Positions 9,352 through 18,908 of a stretch of DNA of 64,000 nucleotides are shown here, one piece after another. The translations under genes were made by a program, and so were the position numbers. The stretch is from Bacteroidota bacterium (GTDB lineage Bacteria; Bacteroidota; Ignavibacteria; Kapaibacteriales; UBA2268): the NCBI GenBank assembly GCA_021780815.1, contig JAJXYC010000019.1, forward strand, positions 39,665 through 103,664, written 5' to 3'. The notes under the pieces were generated by a model, which searched no databases, was not told the DNA's origin, and worked only from the letters and a program-made list of their open reading frames with translations. How positions within the stretch are numbered: the stretch's first letter is position 1; the number at the start of each line of letters is the position of its first letter.

Positions 9352-12327
9352 ATGTATAAAAAATTATTAATTTTAATAATAAGTGCTTTAGTCTTCGGTG
9401 GAGTAAATACATTCTCACAATTTGCAAAAAGCAAAATACCGAATTACTTAAAACCCGAATATAAAACATTTTATTTAAGTCACCCAGAAATAGTTAATCC
9501 TTTACAAATGGTGAGGTGGAAACCAATACCACCTGAATGGGCAAAATATAAACCTGAAAAAACAGTTTTGCAAAATGATGCAGGATTTAATTTAATCAAT
9601 ATTACCAATGGAAATGATGCTCAAAGTGAAACATGGATAGCAATTAATCCAAAAGATCCTAATAATTTAATTGCTACCGCAAACGATAATCATTATTTAA
9701 GTGGTTATCAAAATTGGCGTATGAACTCTTGGGTAACTTTTGACGGTGGTCAAACTTGGAATTCATCTCCAACACCTCCGAATCTAAATGTATATATTGC
9801 ACCTCCTACAAATGGGGGAATGACAATATTTGACCCTGGCGTAGCTTTTAACACACAAGGACAAGCAGTATATACTTATGGTTACTGTCAAATTTTGTCC
9901 AGTGGGACAACAGATGGAGTAAACGGAGTATTTGCTGTCTCATCAACAGATGGGGGTAAAAGTTGGTATGGTTGGGGACAAGATTATCCAATATCAGCAA
10001 TTTCTCTTTCGTCAAATGAATCTGCTCCGCCTTTTAACGATAGATACACACTTGCTTGTGATAATGTTTCAAATACTGAATATAAAGACAGATTTTATGT
10101 AACTTGGCAAAGATTCCTTGTAAATCCTGGTGTTACATTTGCTTATTCAACAGATTATGGTGCTTCTTGGTCTTCACCTGCAATTTTAGGAACAGGTAAT
10201 ACACAAGCACCGATGCCAGCTGTTGGTCCTAATGGCGAAGTATATGTAGCATGGATTAATACTAATTATCCTGATGAAGCGCAAGCAATAGTAAGAAAAT
10301 CAACTAATGGTGGTTTAAGCTGGAATAGTTCTATAATGGCACAAAGTGTTTATAGCATTGGTACAATCAATTCACAATCTAACAGATTTACTTTAACAGA
10401 CAAACAAGGAATGAGAGTATCTTCACCACCCCAAATTGCTGTTGATTGCTCAAACAAATCTTCTCGTGGTTATGTATACGTAGTTCAAGCAGGTCGTGCT
10501 GTTTCTGGTGGTGCTAACCATATTTATCTTTCCCGCTCAACTGACGGTGGTAAAACTTGGCATAAGTCTCAAATTGACGATAATGCTGTTGGAAATGATA
10601 TGTTTTTTCCTTCAATTACTGTAGACCCGATCACAGGAATGGTATCAGTGTTTTACTATAGTTCACAAAATGACCCAACAAAAAATCAAGGTGTTGATGG
10701 TTATTTAGCATTTTCAAAAGATGGTGGTAATTCTTGGAATGTTTTACGAGTAACTCCTGCTACTTTCTATATTGATGGACCAGAAGATGTTATGCCACAA
10801 GGAGAGGCTGGTAATGTTTACTGGGGTGATTATTCATCTATTACTTCTTATAATGGTGTTGTGTACCCATTGTTTTGGATGCCAACTTCACCAACAGGGA
10901 ATTATTTCTCATTAGATTTGTTTACTGCTCCAATTTCTTCTCAACCAGCACCGGCTAAAGATTTAACTGCTCAAAGTGTTATAAACGGTAGTGATATCAA
11001 AGTTAAATTAACGTGGACTAATCCTCAGTATGATTTGTTAAATAATCCATTAGGGGATTTCAATGTTCAAATTTATCGTAATGATGTTCCAGGCAATCCA
11101 ATTGCTACAATTAATAAATCAAATCCAAGCGAATATACAGATGCAAATGTAACTGATGGGACTGTTTATACTTACACATTGAAAGTAGTTACAATAGATA
11201 ATAGGGTAAGTGCACCAGCAATGGTTTCTATACTTGTGGGAGGTGCTTTAAAGCCAAATGCCCCAAGCAATTTATCTTGGCAGCCTCTTGCCGATGGAGT
11301 TAATTTATCTTGGACAAATCCTTCAACTGCAATTGATGGGACTCCAATCAGAGCTCTTAAAGCAATCAATATCTATGTCGATGGTAAGTTAAATCAAACA
11401 ATTTCACAAGATAACACACAATCTGGTAATAATGTAACAGCCAAAATTAATATGGACCCAAAAACATTTGCAAAAATTTATATTTCTGCTGTTGCTACTC
11501 GGAATGGAACTGATGCAGAAAGTGACTTTACTGATTCTTACATAGTTTATGCAGGTTCTGTTTTCAGTACAATCTCTGAAAATTTTGATGATACAAATAA
11601 TGTAACTCCACATTATACTGAAAATGGTTGGTCTATTACTAATGAAGTTTCTTATTCCGCACCGAATTGTATTGCTTCTTCACCAAATGCTAAATATCAA
11701 ATTAACACAAACTATGAACTTTATTTTCCTCCTCTTGTAATTACTCCTGAAAACCAGTCTTTGATTTTTGAACATATTTGTTTAGTTCATAATACTGATG
11801 TTGCACAGGTGTCTGTTACGAACAACTGGGGAAAAACGTTTAAAGGATTGGCGTGGTATGATGTAAATTCATCTTCTGGCTTTGTTAGAAATGATGTTGC
11901 AAATAGTCAGTGGGCAAAAGCGGCAGTTGATTTACGTCCTTTTATTGGTGATACAATTATGTTAAGGTTTTCTGTCTTCTCAGGTCCCGCTTTGACTGAT
12001 GAAGGTTGGTTTATTGATAACATTAATTTTGACAATACTGTTGGAGTAGATGAAAATCCTTATATTGTTAATAACTTGATTTATATTTATCCTAATCCTT
12101 CTTCTGATTATGTTAATGTTAATTTTACTTTAAGCAAGGCATCATCAGTTTCAATTGAGGTTTATGACCTTCTAGGAAATAAAGTAAAATCTATGGACTT
12201 AGGATACATAGAGCAAAATAATAATTCTGCTCAAATTGATGTAAAAGATTTGCCAAACGGTAATTATTTCCTTAATTTAAATTCAAATGGGAAACAATTA
12301 ATCAAAGCAATTTCAATTGTTAGGTAA
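9352..12327 (+). CDS. T9SS-secreted Asp-box (sialidase-like propeller) protein with fibronectin-like domains
   Basis: A 991-residue secreted or surface-attached protein. It begins with a signal peptide (KKLLILIISALVFGG, cleavage near SQF). Residues about 90-520 hold at least six Asp-box motifs (FDGGQTWNS, STDGGKSW, STDYGASW, STNGGLSW, STDGGKTWH, SKDGGNSW), the turns of a sialidase/BNR beta propeller. Two fibronectin type III-like modules follow (about 540-730), then a jelly-roll-like region, then a C-terminal T9SS type A sorting domain starting at IYPNPSSDYVNV. Asp boxes alone do not prove glycosidase activity, and I see no clear set of sialidase catalytic residues. AAAGGG precedes the ATG. 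The gene appears to be its own transcript. Confidence 0.85.
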   Translation: MYKKLLILIISALVFGGVNTFSQFAKSKIPNYLKPEYKTFYLSHPEIVNPLQMVRWKPIPPEWAKYKPEKTVLQNDAGFNLINITNGNDAQSETWIAINPKDPNNLIATANDNHYLSGYQNWRMNSWVTFDGGQTWNSSPTPPNLNVYIAPPTNGGMTIFDPGVAFNTQGQAVYTYGYCQILSSGTTDGVNGVFAVSSTDGGKSWYGWGQDYPISAISLSSNESAPPFNDRYTLACDNVSNTEYKDRFYVTWQRFLVNPGVTFAYSTDYGASWSSPAILGTGNTQAPMPAVGPNGEVYVAWINTNYPDEAQAIVRKSTNGGLSWNSSIMAQSVYSIGTINSQSNRFTLTDKQGMRVSSPPQIAVDCSNKSSRGYVYVVQAGRAVSGGANHIYLSRSTDGGKTWHKSQIDDNAVGNDMFFPSITVDPITGMVSVFYYSSQNDPTKNQGVDGYLAFSKDGGNSWNVLRVTPATFYIDGPEDVMPQGEAGNVYWGDYSSITSYNGVVYPLFWMPTSPTGNYFSLDLFTAPISSQPAPAKDLTAQSVINGSDIKVKLTWTNPQYDLLNNPLGDFNVQIYRNDVPGNPIATINKSNPSEYTDANVTDGTVYTYTLKVVTIDNRVSAPAMVSILVGGALKPNAPSNLSWQPLADGVNLSWTNPSTAIDGTPIRALKAINIYVDGKLNQTISQDNTQSGNNVTAKINMDPKTFAKIYISAVATRNGTDAESDFTDSYIVYAGSVFSTISENFDDTNNVTPHYTENGWSITNEVSYSAPNCIASSPNAKYQINTNYELYFPPLVITPENQSLIFEHICLVHNTDVAQVSVTNNWGKTFKGLAWYDVNSSSGFVRNDVANSQWAKAAVDLRPFIGDTIMLRFSVFSGPALTDEGWFIDNINFDNTVGVDENPYIVNNLIYIYPNPSSDYVNVNFTLSKASSVSIEVYDLLGNKVKSMDLGYIEQNNNSAQIDVKDLPNGNYFLNLNSNGKQLIKAISIVR

Positions 12328-12354
12328 ATTTAAGTTTTTTGAGTTTTTCTTAAT

Positions 12355-12396
12355 AATAATCCAATCAGAATAAAGTAGTTTTCTGGTTGGATTATT
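12355..12396 (+). terminator. hairpin after the T9SS gene
   Basis: A 16-bp stem (12355-12370 with 12381-12396, one G-U pair) with a 10-base loop lies 27 bases after the stop codon. No T-run follows, so it may be a transcript-end stabiliser rather than a classical intrinsic terminator. Confidence 0.6.
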
Positions 12397-12416
12397 CACA
12401 TTAATTTGATAATACA

Positions 12417-13604
12417 ATGAGCAATAAGATATTTACAGACGAAAATATTACAGAAGCTTACAATGAATTTTATAAGGAATTAGAAGCAAATAAAAGTGAT
12501 GCTTCTCAAAATAAAATTAAATTAAAAGAATTATTTCGTAGATTAGTTTTTGTTTTAATTTCTCGTAAGTTTTTTTCAAAAGAAGTTGGGAAAATTGATT
12601 ATTCAAAAGTTCAAAATGTTCTTTTAATGCGTAATGATGGATTAGGAGATTATGTCCAAACTACTCCTTTAATTAATTTACTAAAACATATTAATCCAGC
12701 AATCCAAGTTGATGTGATCTGTTCTGAAAGAAATTTAGACCTAATTCAACAAGATGATCAAGTTAGAAATTATTTCCTTTTAAATTCAAACACAGGTTTC
12801 ATTAAATTAATAAAGTTTTGTAGGCAAATTAAAGCAAAATTTAAATATGATGTTTTTATAGCATTAAAACATACATCAACAACCAAAAATGCTCTTATTG
12901 GTAATTTAGTAGCCTCTCAATCCAACAAAATTTCATTTTCCCATAATAATACTTTAAGAAATAAAAGTTACTCACTTGCGTTTACTCATTTAATTGAATA
13001 CCCTAAATTACCACTGCATTGGAGCGATACACTTTTGACATTGATTTATCATTCATCTTTAAACCAAATTGTTGGTTTCAAAAAATCTACTTATATTTTA
13101 AACAAAAAGTTTACAAATGTACACGCACATAAAGAAACAATTTTAAATAAAGAGCAAATCAAGGTGTTAATTAATATTTCTGCTTTTGAAACAAGCAGAA
13201 AATTTGAAGCACACCAAGCGGCAGAAATAATTAGGTATTTAATACAAAATTCCAAGTTTCAAATTTATGTTACATCTTCACCTAATGAGATAAGTTTAGC
13301 ACAAGATATAGTTAATCAAGTAAATTGTGAAAAGTGTAGTTTAGTTACTAAAGATTTAATAGGTTTAATAAATGAACTTCCACTTTTTGATATTTTGATT
13401 TCTCCTGATACAGGGATTGTTCATTTTGCCGATGCTTTAAGAATTTCTATTGTAGCCTTTTATAAAAATTATGATAAAATCACAAAATGGCACCCATTGA
13501 AATCAAGATTTGTCGGAATAATTCCTGAAAATGGAAATTTCAACAAGATTAATATTCAAGAAATTGCAAAAGCATTAGAATATTTAGGAGTAAAATTAAA
13601 CTAA
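12417..13604 (+). CDS. family 9 glycosyltransferase (heptosyltransferase-like)
   Basis: GT9 enzymes add heptose or related sugars to the lipopolysaccharide core. The N-terminal nucleotide-fold entry is VLLMRNDGLGDYVQTTPLI near residue 70, and the donor-binding motif ISPDTGIVHFADAL lies near residue 330, both in the correct GT-B order. A 65-residue N-terminal extension rich in charged residues precedes the fold, giving 395 residues. It converges on nuoC with 25 bases between. A second GT9 gene lies 1 kb downstream. Acceptor and donor cannot be deduced; heptosyltransferase is the usual label. Confidence 0.82.
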   Translation: MSNKIFTDENITEAYNEFYKELEANKSDASQNKIKLKELFRRLVFVLISRKFFSKEVGKIDYSKVQNVLLMRNDGLGDYVQTTPLINLLKHINPAIQVDVICSERNLDLIQQDDQVRNYFLLNSNTGFIKLIKFCRQIKAKFKYDVFIALKHTSTTKNALIGNLVASQSNKISFSHNNTLRNKSYSLAFTHLIEYPKLPLHWSDTLLTLIYHSSLNQIVGFKKSTYILNKKFTNVHAHKETILNKEQIKVLINISAFETSRKFEAHQAAEIIRYLIQNSKFQIYVTSSPNEISLAQDIVNQVNCEKCSLVTKDLIGLINELPLFDILISPDTGIVHFADALRISIVAFYKNYDKITKWHPLKSRFVGIIPENGNFNKINIQEIAKALEYLGVKLN

Positions 13605-13629
13605 AAAGCAAATTTTACTAAACAAAAAT

Positions 13630-14160
13630 TTAATTTAAATCACCAAATTTTTCAGGATAAAGTGGTAATGGTAAAGCATCAGGAATTCCCATAAGAGGAA
13701 CATCTTTTCGTAAAGGATAAATTGGTTCTTCTGTTACTGGGTCTTTAAAATCTTCTGGCATATAAAATCTTCTCAAAAAAGGATGATTTTCAAAAATTAT
13801 TCCATACATATCATAAGTTTCTCGTTCGTACCAATTAGCACTTGCCCATATAGAAGTTACAGAAGGACATTTACAATCGTGTTCATTGACTGGAGTTTTA
13901 ACTCGTAAATAACATTTATAATTGGTTGAATATAAATTATATACAACTTCAAATCTATCGTTTTTTTTCATCCAGTCAATTGCAGTAACATCAAGACACA
14001 TATCAAAATCAAGTTCGGGAGTGGTTTTTAGCAGATGCATCAGTTTTAGCAAATTTTCTTTTGCAACAATCAAAGTTAATTGATTGCGATGCTCGTAATA
14101 TGAAACGCTTATTTCTGCTTTTTCTAATTCAGTTGAAATTTTACTTTTATCTATATACAT
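13630..14160 (-). CDS. nuoC: NADH-quinone oxidoreductase subunit C
   Basis: The 30-kDa subunit of respiratory complex I, in the peripheral arm close to the quinone site. [23 protein letters not shown] and RRFYMPEDF are the conserved C-subunit signature, followed by the terminal PLRKDVPL segment. At 176 residues it is a stand-alone NuoC, not a NuoCD fusion. It is unusual in being away from nuoA, nuoB and nuoD; its only cotranscribed neighbour is the STAS gene 14 bases upstream on the same strand. nuoG, nuoH and nuoI lie about 31 kb away. Confidence 0.93.
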   Translation of the reverse strand: MYIDKSKISTELEKAEISVSYYEHRNQLTLIVAKENLLKLMHLLKTTPELDFDMCLDVTAIDWMKKNDRFEVVYNLYSTNYKCYLRVKTPVNEHDCKCPSVTSIWASANWYERETYDMYGIIFENHPFLRRFYMPEDFKDPVTEEPIYPLRKDVPLMGIPDALPLPLYPEKFGDLN

Positions 14161-14174
14161 ATTTGTTCCTTCAA

Positions 14175-14531
14175 TTAATTTTCACTAATTTGTTTTAAAA
14201 GTTCAGATTTGGCTTCGTCAATTGAAGTATAAAACTCAAAAAGCTGATTAATTTGAGTCATTTGCATTAAATTCATAACAAAGATTCCTGCATTGACTAT
14301 TATTACAGGGATTGAGAAGTCTCGTAAAATACGATTAGCTAAAAGTAATGCTCCCAATCCTGAACTGTCCATAGATTCAACTGAACTTAAATCAAATATC
14401 ATTCCTTTGATGTTTGGTTGTGCTTCAATAAGTATTTTTGCTTTTAGTTCAGGGGCTAATTCTGTTCCTATTGAATTTTCCTTAATTGTAAAAACAATAA
14501 TATTATTATCATTTTCTATTGTAAATTTCAT
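14175..14531 (-). CDS. STAS-domain anti-sigma-factor antagonist
   Basis: A single STAS domain of 118 residues of the SpoIIAA/RsbV type, which relieves a partner (usually an anti-sigma kinase) when unphosphorylated. [27 protein letters not shown] contains the conserved DSSGLG turn with the phosphorylatable Ser near residue 59. No anti-sigma kinase (HATPase) is adjacent. It lies upstream of nuoC on the minus strand with 14 bases between. The divergent GT9 gene starts 47 bases away on the other strand. The partner is unknown. Confidence 0.88.
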   Translation of the reverse strand: MKFTIENDNNIIVFTIKENSIGTELAPELKAKILIEAQPNIKGMIFDLSSVESMDSSGLGALLLANRILRDFSIPVIIVNAGIFVMNLMQMTQINQLFEFYTSIDEAKSELLKQISEN

Positions 14532-14578
14532 TTCTTTTTCGTAAAATTGTAAAACAAATTTATCAAAATTAATAATTA

Positions 14579-15682
14579 ATGCAAAATAAATTTAAATTTT
14601 TGAAAAAAAATATTGAAAATCCATCAATTCTTGTGATAAGATTGAGTTCTATTGGGGATATTGTGCTTGCTTCACCAATCTTACGTATTTTGAGAAATAC
14701 ATTTTCTAATGCAAACATTGATTTTTTGACGTTAGATAGATTTAGTGAGATTAACTTGTTTAACCCGAGAATCTCAAAAATATTTTCAGTGAACAAAAGT
14801 AAATTAAAATTTAACAAAATTGAATTTATTTATGAGGGCAAAATTGTTGATATAGGTCAATACGATTTTATCGTAGATTTACAAAATAATAAATATTCTC
14901 ATAAAATTATTAAGAAAATTGCAACCAGTAAAACACAAGTGTATTCTTATCCAAAAAATCGTTTGCATAAATTATCACTTGTTTATTTAAAGAAGCCTTT
15001 AATTAATGATTTTCACGTAGTAAAGGAATATTTGAAAGCATTAGAAAGATTGCAATTGAATGATGATGGCTTGGGACTTGAATTTTGGCTAAAGGGCGAA
15101 ATTCAATATCTTCCATTTACAAAAAATACAACAAGCAACACAAAAAAGAAGATTGCAATCGCACCAGGTGCAGCACATAAAACAAAACAATGGATTGCTG
15201 AAAATTTTGTTGAGTTGATTGATCAGTTATTGATAAAATATGATTCTGAAATTGTTTTGCTTGGTGGAAAGAACGAACAATATCTCTGTCAAATAATTGA
15301 AAAACAAATTAATGGGGAAATAATTAATCTTTCTGGTCAAAAGACGATTATTGAAACGGCTAAAATTATTGATGAAGCAGATGTTTTGATAACGAATGAT
15401 ACAGGTTTAATGCATATAGCGGCTGCAAGACAAACTCCAATAGTTGCTATATTTGGCTCATCTGTCCGTGAATTAGGGTTTTATCCTTTTCGATGCAAAT
15501 TTATAATCGTTGAAAAAGATATATGGTGTAGACCTTGTTCACATATTGGACGAGATTTCTGCCCGCTAATTCATTTTGATTGTATGAAAAAAATAACTGT
15601 CAAAGATGTTTTAAATGCAGTTGGAAAAATGCTTCCATTTTATCAGGAACTAAAAAAAGATAATTACTCTTTAAATCATTGA
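14579..15682 (+). CDS. family 9 glycosyltransferase, heptosyltransferase II-like
   Basis: Lipopolysaccharide-core GT9 enzyme of 367 residues. ILVIRLSSIGDIVLASPIL opens the N-terminal Rossmann domain, IAPGAAHKTKQWIAENF begins the C-terminal domain, and LITNDTGLMHIAAA with PIVAIFGSS makes the donor site. The C-terminal cysteine cluster (WCRPCS, then FCPL and DCM) is typical of WaaF-type heptosyltransferases. This matches canonical WaaF better than the GT9 gene at 12417. It diverges from the STAS gene across 47 bases. Confidence 0.88.
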   Translation: MQNKFKFLKKNIENPSILVIRLSSIGDIVLASPILRILRNTFSNANIDFLTLDRFSEINLFNPRISKIFSVNKSKLKFNKIEFIYEGKIVDIGQYDFIVDLQNNKYSHKIIKKIATSKTQVYSYPKNRLHKLSLVYLKKPLINDFHVVKEYLKALERLQLNDDGLGLEFWLKGEIQYLPFTKNTTSNTKKKIAIAPGAAHKTKQWIAENFVELIDQLLIKYDSEIVLLGGKNEQYLCQIIEKQINGEIINLSGQKTIIETAKIIDEADVLITNDTGLMHIAAARQTPIVAIFGSSVRELGFYPFRCKFIIVEKDIWCRPCSHIGRDFCPLIHFDCMKKITVKDVLNAVGKMLPFYQELKKDNYSLNH

Positions 15683-15775
15683 TATATAAGGATTTATATT
15701 GTTGGACTTATTAAAGTAATAAAATCAATATTTGCAAAATCAAATCATTAAATAATTGATATATAATAATTTATA
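15671..15775. repeat. imperfect direct repeat after the GT9 gene
   Basis: A sequence beginning TTAAATCATTGATATATAA at 15671, which covers the GT9 stop codon, recurs as TTAAATAATTGATATATAA at 15748-15775, both followed by a similar ATTTATA. A TATATTTG box (15795-15802) follows, but no convincing plus-strand gene starts after it. The function of this 236-bp gap is unclear. Confidence 0.45.
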
Positions 15776-15918
15776 AAGTTTTGTTGATTATTGCTATATT
15801 TGTTCTTTCGACTTTATTGTGAATAAGTTCTTGCTAACTAATAACTTATCAAATTTGTATGTTGAATATTTTCAATATAAAATGGAGAAGATGTTGGTTG
15901 AAAGTTTTAAATATTTTA

Positions 15919-17088
15919 TTATAAAGAATTTACTACAAATCCGAAAAATTTTAAATATCGTGTTTCAGGCATTGCTGTTAAAATTGGATGATCTGGCGAT
16001 TGTAGTCCTGTATATATCAATTTCAAATTTTTATTTGCTTCTTGGGCTGCAGATAATATTGATTGGTAAAAGGTATCTTCTGTAATATGTTGTGAACAAC
16101 TTGATGTTAGCAGTATTCCGTTTTCCTTGACTTTGTTTAATGACATTTTATTTAATCTTTTATAAGCAACTTTTGCGTTAGTAACTGACTTTTTATTTTT
16201 TGCAAAGGCAGGAGGGTCGCAAACTACAATATCCCACTTTTCGTTTGTGATTTTTAGAAAGTCAAAAATGTCAGTAACCTCAAAATGTATGCTTGTATTA
16301 TTTGGAAAATTTAAATTCATATTTTCTTGTGCCATTTTCACAGCAGATTCTGAAATATCTATTCCAGTGCATTCTTTTGCATTTCCTTTCATTGCATTTA
16401 AAGCGAAACTACCTTGATTACAAAATAAATCAAGTATTGTTTTGTTTCCCGATATTCTTTGTAAAAATTGTCGGTTTAATCTTTGGTCAAAGAAATAACC
16501 TGTTTTTTGTCCTCTTGTAATTGAAACATTATAAGCTATTGAATTTTCATTAATATTTACTAAGTCAGGAATAACACCAAATTCAATTTTATCTTCTGTA
16601 TCCAGAGATTCAATTTTACGCCAATAAACATTATTATTTGAATATATCCCTTTAATGTTTGGTAGTTCAGAGATTAGTGCTTGTATTATTATTTCTTTGT
16701 TTTTTTCAAATCCTGCACTTAATATTTGTATTGATAAATAATCGGAATATTTGTCCACAATTAAGCCAGGTAACAAATCAGATTCCCCAAAAACTAATCT
16801 ATAACTATCTTCTGAATGAAAGAAACTTTTTCTTAAATTTTTAGCATTGGCGATTCTTTTTTTTACAAAATCAAAATCAAAAGTATTCGAATTTAGCAGC
16901 CTAATTGCAATTAAACTATTGCGATTATAAAAGCCTAATCCATAGCTATTATTGTTTTTATCAATAACTTTCACCAGAGAGCCTGATTCTATATCAGGTA
17001 GTTCTTCTAATTCATTAGAAAAAATCCATTGATAAGAGTTTTGAATTCTTTTAATTGTTCTTGTATTGTTAATTTTAATAAAATCCAT
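15919..17088 (-). CDS. rlmI: RlmI-like class I 23S rRNA methyltransferase with PUA domain
   Basis: SAM-dependent rRNA (cytosine-C5) methyltransferase of the YccW/RlmI family, 389 residues. An N-terminal PUA domain (about 1-75, with GSLVKVIDKNN and GLGFYNRNSLIAIRLL) precedes the central GQKTGYFFDQRLNR motif. The Rossmann motif is ILDLFCNQGSFALNAM and the catalytic loop is VVCDPPAFAKNKK; SSCSQHI lies near the C-terminus. All match RlmI-type proteins, though the exact rRNA site in this organism is inferred. It stands alone; the 320-bp region upstream separates it from a divergent exported protein. Confidence 0.88.
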   Translation of the reverse strand: MDFIKINNTRTIKRIQNSYQWIFSNELEELPDIESGSLVKVIDKNNNSYGLGFYNRNSLIAIRLLNSNTFDFDFVKKRIANAKNLRKSFFHSEDSYRLVFGESDLLPGLIVDKYSDYLSIQILSAGFEKNKEIIIQALISELPNIKGIYSNNNVYWRKIESLDTEDKIEFGVIPDLVNINENSIAYNVSITRGQKTGYFFDQRLNRQFLQRISGNKTILDLFCNQGSFALNAMKGNAKECTGIDISESAVKMAQENMNLNFPNNTSIHFEVTDIFDFLKITNEKWDIVVCDPPAFAKNKKSVTNAKVAYKRLNKMSLNKVKENGILLTSSCSQHITEDTFYQSILSAAQEANKNLKLIYTGLQSPDHPILTAMPETRYLKFFGFVVNSL

Positions 17089-17409
17089 AAAATTGTTGTG
17101 TTATAGTATTCTTTTTAATAATTAATAAACTTTGAAACAGCAAAACATCTAATTTTGCCATCTTGATGTTTTCTATATGAACTGTTTGTAAATAAATTTC
17201 AATATTTTAATTTTGATAATTAGGCATTTAAAAATACAAATTTAAAAATCTTTTTAAAAATATTGCTCTTTACAGAATAATTCATAATTTCCTTGAGTAA
17301 AAGGTTGAACAATAAAATTTAATGATTCTGGTAATAAAAATTTATATTGTATGTAACTTTTTATAAAAATTTACGTCTAATTTATAAATGTTAAATGAGA
17401 GGTGTTGAA
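17089..17409. other. divergent intergenic region without a gene
   Basis: This AT-rich stretch lies between the RlmI-like gene (leftward) and the repeat-rich exported protein (rightward), so it should hold both promoters. I see no tRNA, no strong hairpin and no clear TAnnTTTG box. The only firm signal is GAGAGG just before the ATG at 17410. Confidence 0.5.
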
Positions 17410-18765
17410 ATGAAGACGAAGTTAATTGTAAGTGTAATTATTTTATTAGTATTACCGAATTTAATGCTTATTTCTCGTGAAAATCAAATTAATGCAGGAA
17501 GAACACAAATAAGAACAGAACTCCATCCTCAGTCTTCTAATTCTTATAGGGCTGTTCGTCCTCAACAATCAAGACCTGTTCAAGTTAGGCAAAGGCAAAC
17601 TACAAATCATAATACATCAAGAACAGTAAAAACAAGAAGTTATCATACTAGACCTCAGGAACAAAGCATTAGTTCAAAACCACAAGTTACATCAAATAAC
17701 AATTCAATTAGAACAAACAACGTGCAAGCTAATCCACAGGTAGAAAGAGTAGCAACACAACCACAAGGAATTTCGAATAACAATGTAAATAATAATAATT
17801 CAATTAGAACAAACAACGTGCAAGCTAATCCACAGGTAGAAAGAGTAGCAACACAACCACAAGGAATTTCGAATAACAATGTAAATAATAACAATTCAAT
17901 TAGAACAAACAACGTGCAAGCTAATCCACAGGTAGAAAGAGTAGCAACACAGCCACAAGGAATTTCGAATAACAATGTAAATAATAATTCAATTAGAACA
18001 AACAACGTGCAAGCTAATCCACAGGTAGAAAGAGTAGCAACACAGCCACAAGGAATTCCGAATGTTAAAGAAATAAGCGGTAATCCTCAAAATAATAATT
18101 TACCTATTGGAAATAGAAATACATTTGACCAAGCGAAAGAAGCAAAAGTTTTCCAACCAAATCCAAATGACATTGTTGCTAACCCAAATTACAAAGGCAG
18201 AACAGATTTACAAGTCGTTCAAAATCAAGCTTTCGTAAACAATGAAATTGTGGTACGCAATGGAGACAGAGGTTATGGAGAGCATCATTATAATAATGGT
18301 TATGGTGATTCGCCTTATATGCGATTTGATGCGGGATTACACTTTCATTTTAGTAGGACATATAGAACTATGCCTTTAGGTTATAGAGATTGTTCTTGGC
18401 ACAACCGGCATTATTATTGGTTTGACGGTGGATTTTATTATTATGATAATTTCGGATTTTATTGGATGCTTCCTCCAATTGGTTTTGAAATTAACTTTAT
18501 TCCAGAAAATTGCTATTATTTCTATTACAATTATAGACCTTACTATTATTATGCAGGAGTATTTTATGTGCCAATTGACAACACTCCAAACTATGTTGTT
18601 GCTGAACCGCCAGTAGGAGCAATTATTCAATCAATCCCTGATGATGCTACCCAATTAGTTATTGACGGTCAAATTTATTTGACTTATAATAATATTATAT
18701 ATAAACAAGTCGATGTTGAAGGTACAACTGCATATAAAGTTGTTGGTAAATTACCTACGAAATAA
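17410..18765 (+). CDS. exported repeat-rich protein with DUF6515-like C-terminus
   Basis: A 451-residue protein starting at the ATG at 17410, chosen over an in-frame ATG at 17395 because GAGAGG lies 7 bases before it and MKTKLIVSVIILLVLP then forms a proper signal peptide. A basic Gln/Asn-rich region follows, then four near-identical 31-32-residue repeats (core SIRTNNVQANPQVERVATQP), then a Tyr-rich region. The C-terminal domain has YAGVFYVPI, PPVGAIIQSIP and IYLTYNNIIYKQV, the pattern I associate with DUF6515 exported proteins. Function is unknown; a cell-envelope role is likely. A hairpin follows the gene before the efflux operon. Confidence 0.75.
   Translation: MKTKLIVSVIILLVLPNLMLISRENQINAGRTQIRTELHPQSSNSYRAVRPQQSRPVQVRQRQTTNHNTSRTVKTRSYHTRPQEQSISSKPQVTSNNNSIRTNNVQANPQVERVATQPQGISNNNVNNNNSIRTNNVQANPQVERVATQPQGISNNNVNNNNSIRTNNVQANPQVERVATQPQGISNNNVNNNSIRTNNVQANPQVERVATQPQGIPNVKEISGNPQNNNLPIGNRNTFDQAKEAKVFQPNPNDIVANPNYKGRTDLQVVQNQAFVNNEIVVRNGDRGYGEHHYNNGYGDSPYMRFDAGLHFHFSRTYRTMPLGYRDCSWHNRHYYWFDGGFYYYDNFGFYWMLPPIGFEINFIPENCYYFYYNYRPYYYYAGVFYVPIDNTPNYVVAEPPVGAIIQSIPDDATQLVIDGQIYLTYNNIIYKQVDVEGTTAYKVVGKLPTK
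17701..18060 (+). repeat. four in-frame, near-identical ~96-bp coding repeats
   Basis: Units begin at 17701, 17797, 17893 and 17986 (AATTCAATTAGAACAAAC), giving spacings of 96, 96 and 93 bases, all multiples of three. Nearly all bases are identical, including third codon positions, which indicates recent duplication or ongoing copy-number change. Confidence 0.95.
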
Positions 18766-18800
18766 AATAAATTATTGTAAAAACGTTTTAAATTGGTATG

Positions 18801-18849
18801 TAAATTCAAGGTTGTCTAAAATATAAAAAGAAGGACAATCTTGAATTTA
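18801..18849 (+). terminator. long hairpin between the repeat protein and the RND operon
   Basis: A 16-bp stem (18801-18816 with 18834-18849, one G-U pair) and a 17-base loop lie 36 bases after the stop codon and 60 bases before the efflux operon. No T-run follows. It may end the upstream transcript or act in the leader of the efflux operon. Confidence 0.55.
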
Positions 18850-18908
18850 TAATGTTCCTATATTAAATTAATTTCACGGAAGTAAACCAAAATCAAAGGT
18901 AAAAAAAA

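Noticed and set aside
15819..16085. 88-residue plus-strand frame after a TATATTTG box
   Set aside because: Most of it is antisense to the well-supported RlmI-like gene; the protein is low-complexity hydrophobic with no motif and no ribosome site.
17655..18005. 116-residue minus-strand frame with repeated Cys/Leu units
   Set aside because: It is the shadow of the tandem repeats in the exported protein on the plus strand.
17701..18060. Regular repeats that might be a CRISPR array
   Set aside because: Whole units are repeated without unique spacers, the period is a multiple of three, and they lie in a coding frame with a signal peptide.
18376..18630. Frames on both strands inside the DUF6515-like region
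   Set aside because: Shadows of a Tyr/Asn-rich coding region; no start signals or motifs.
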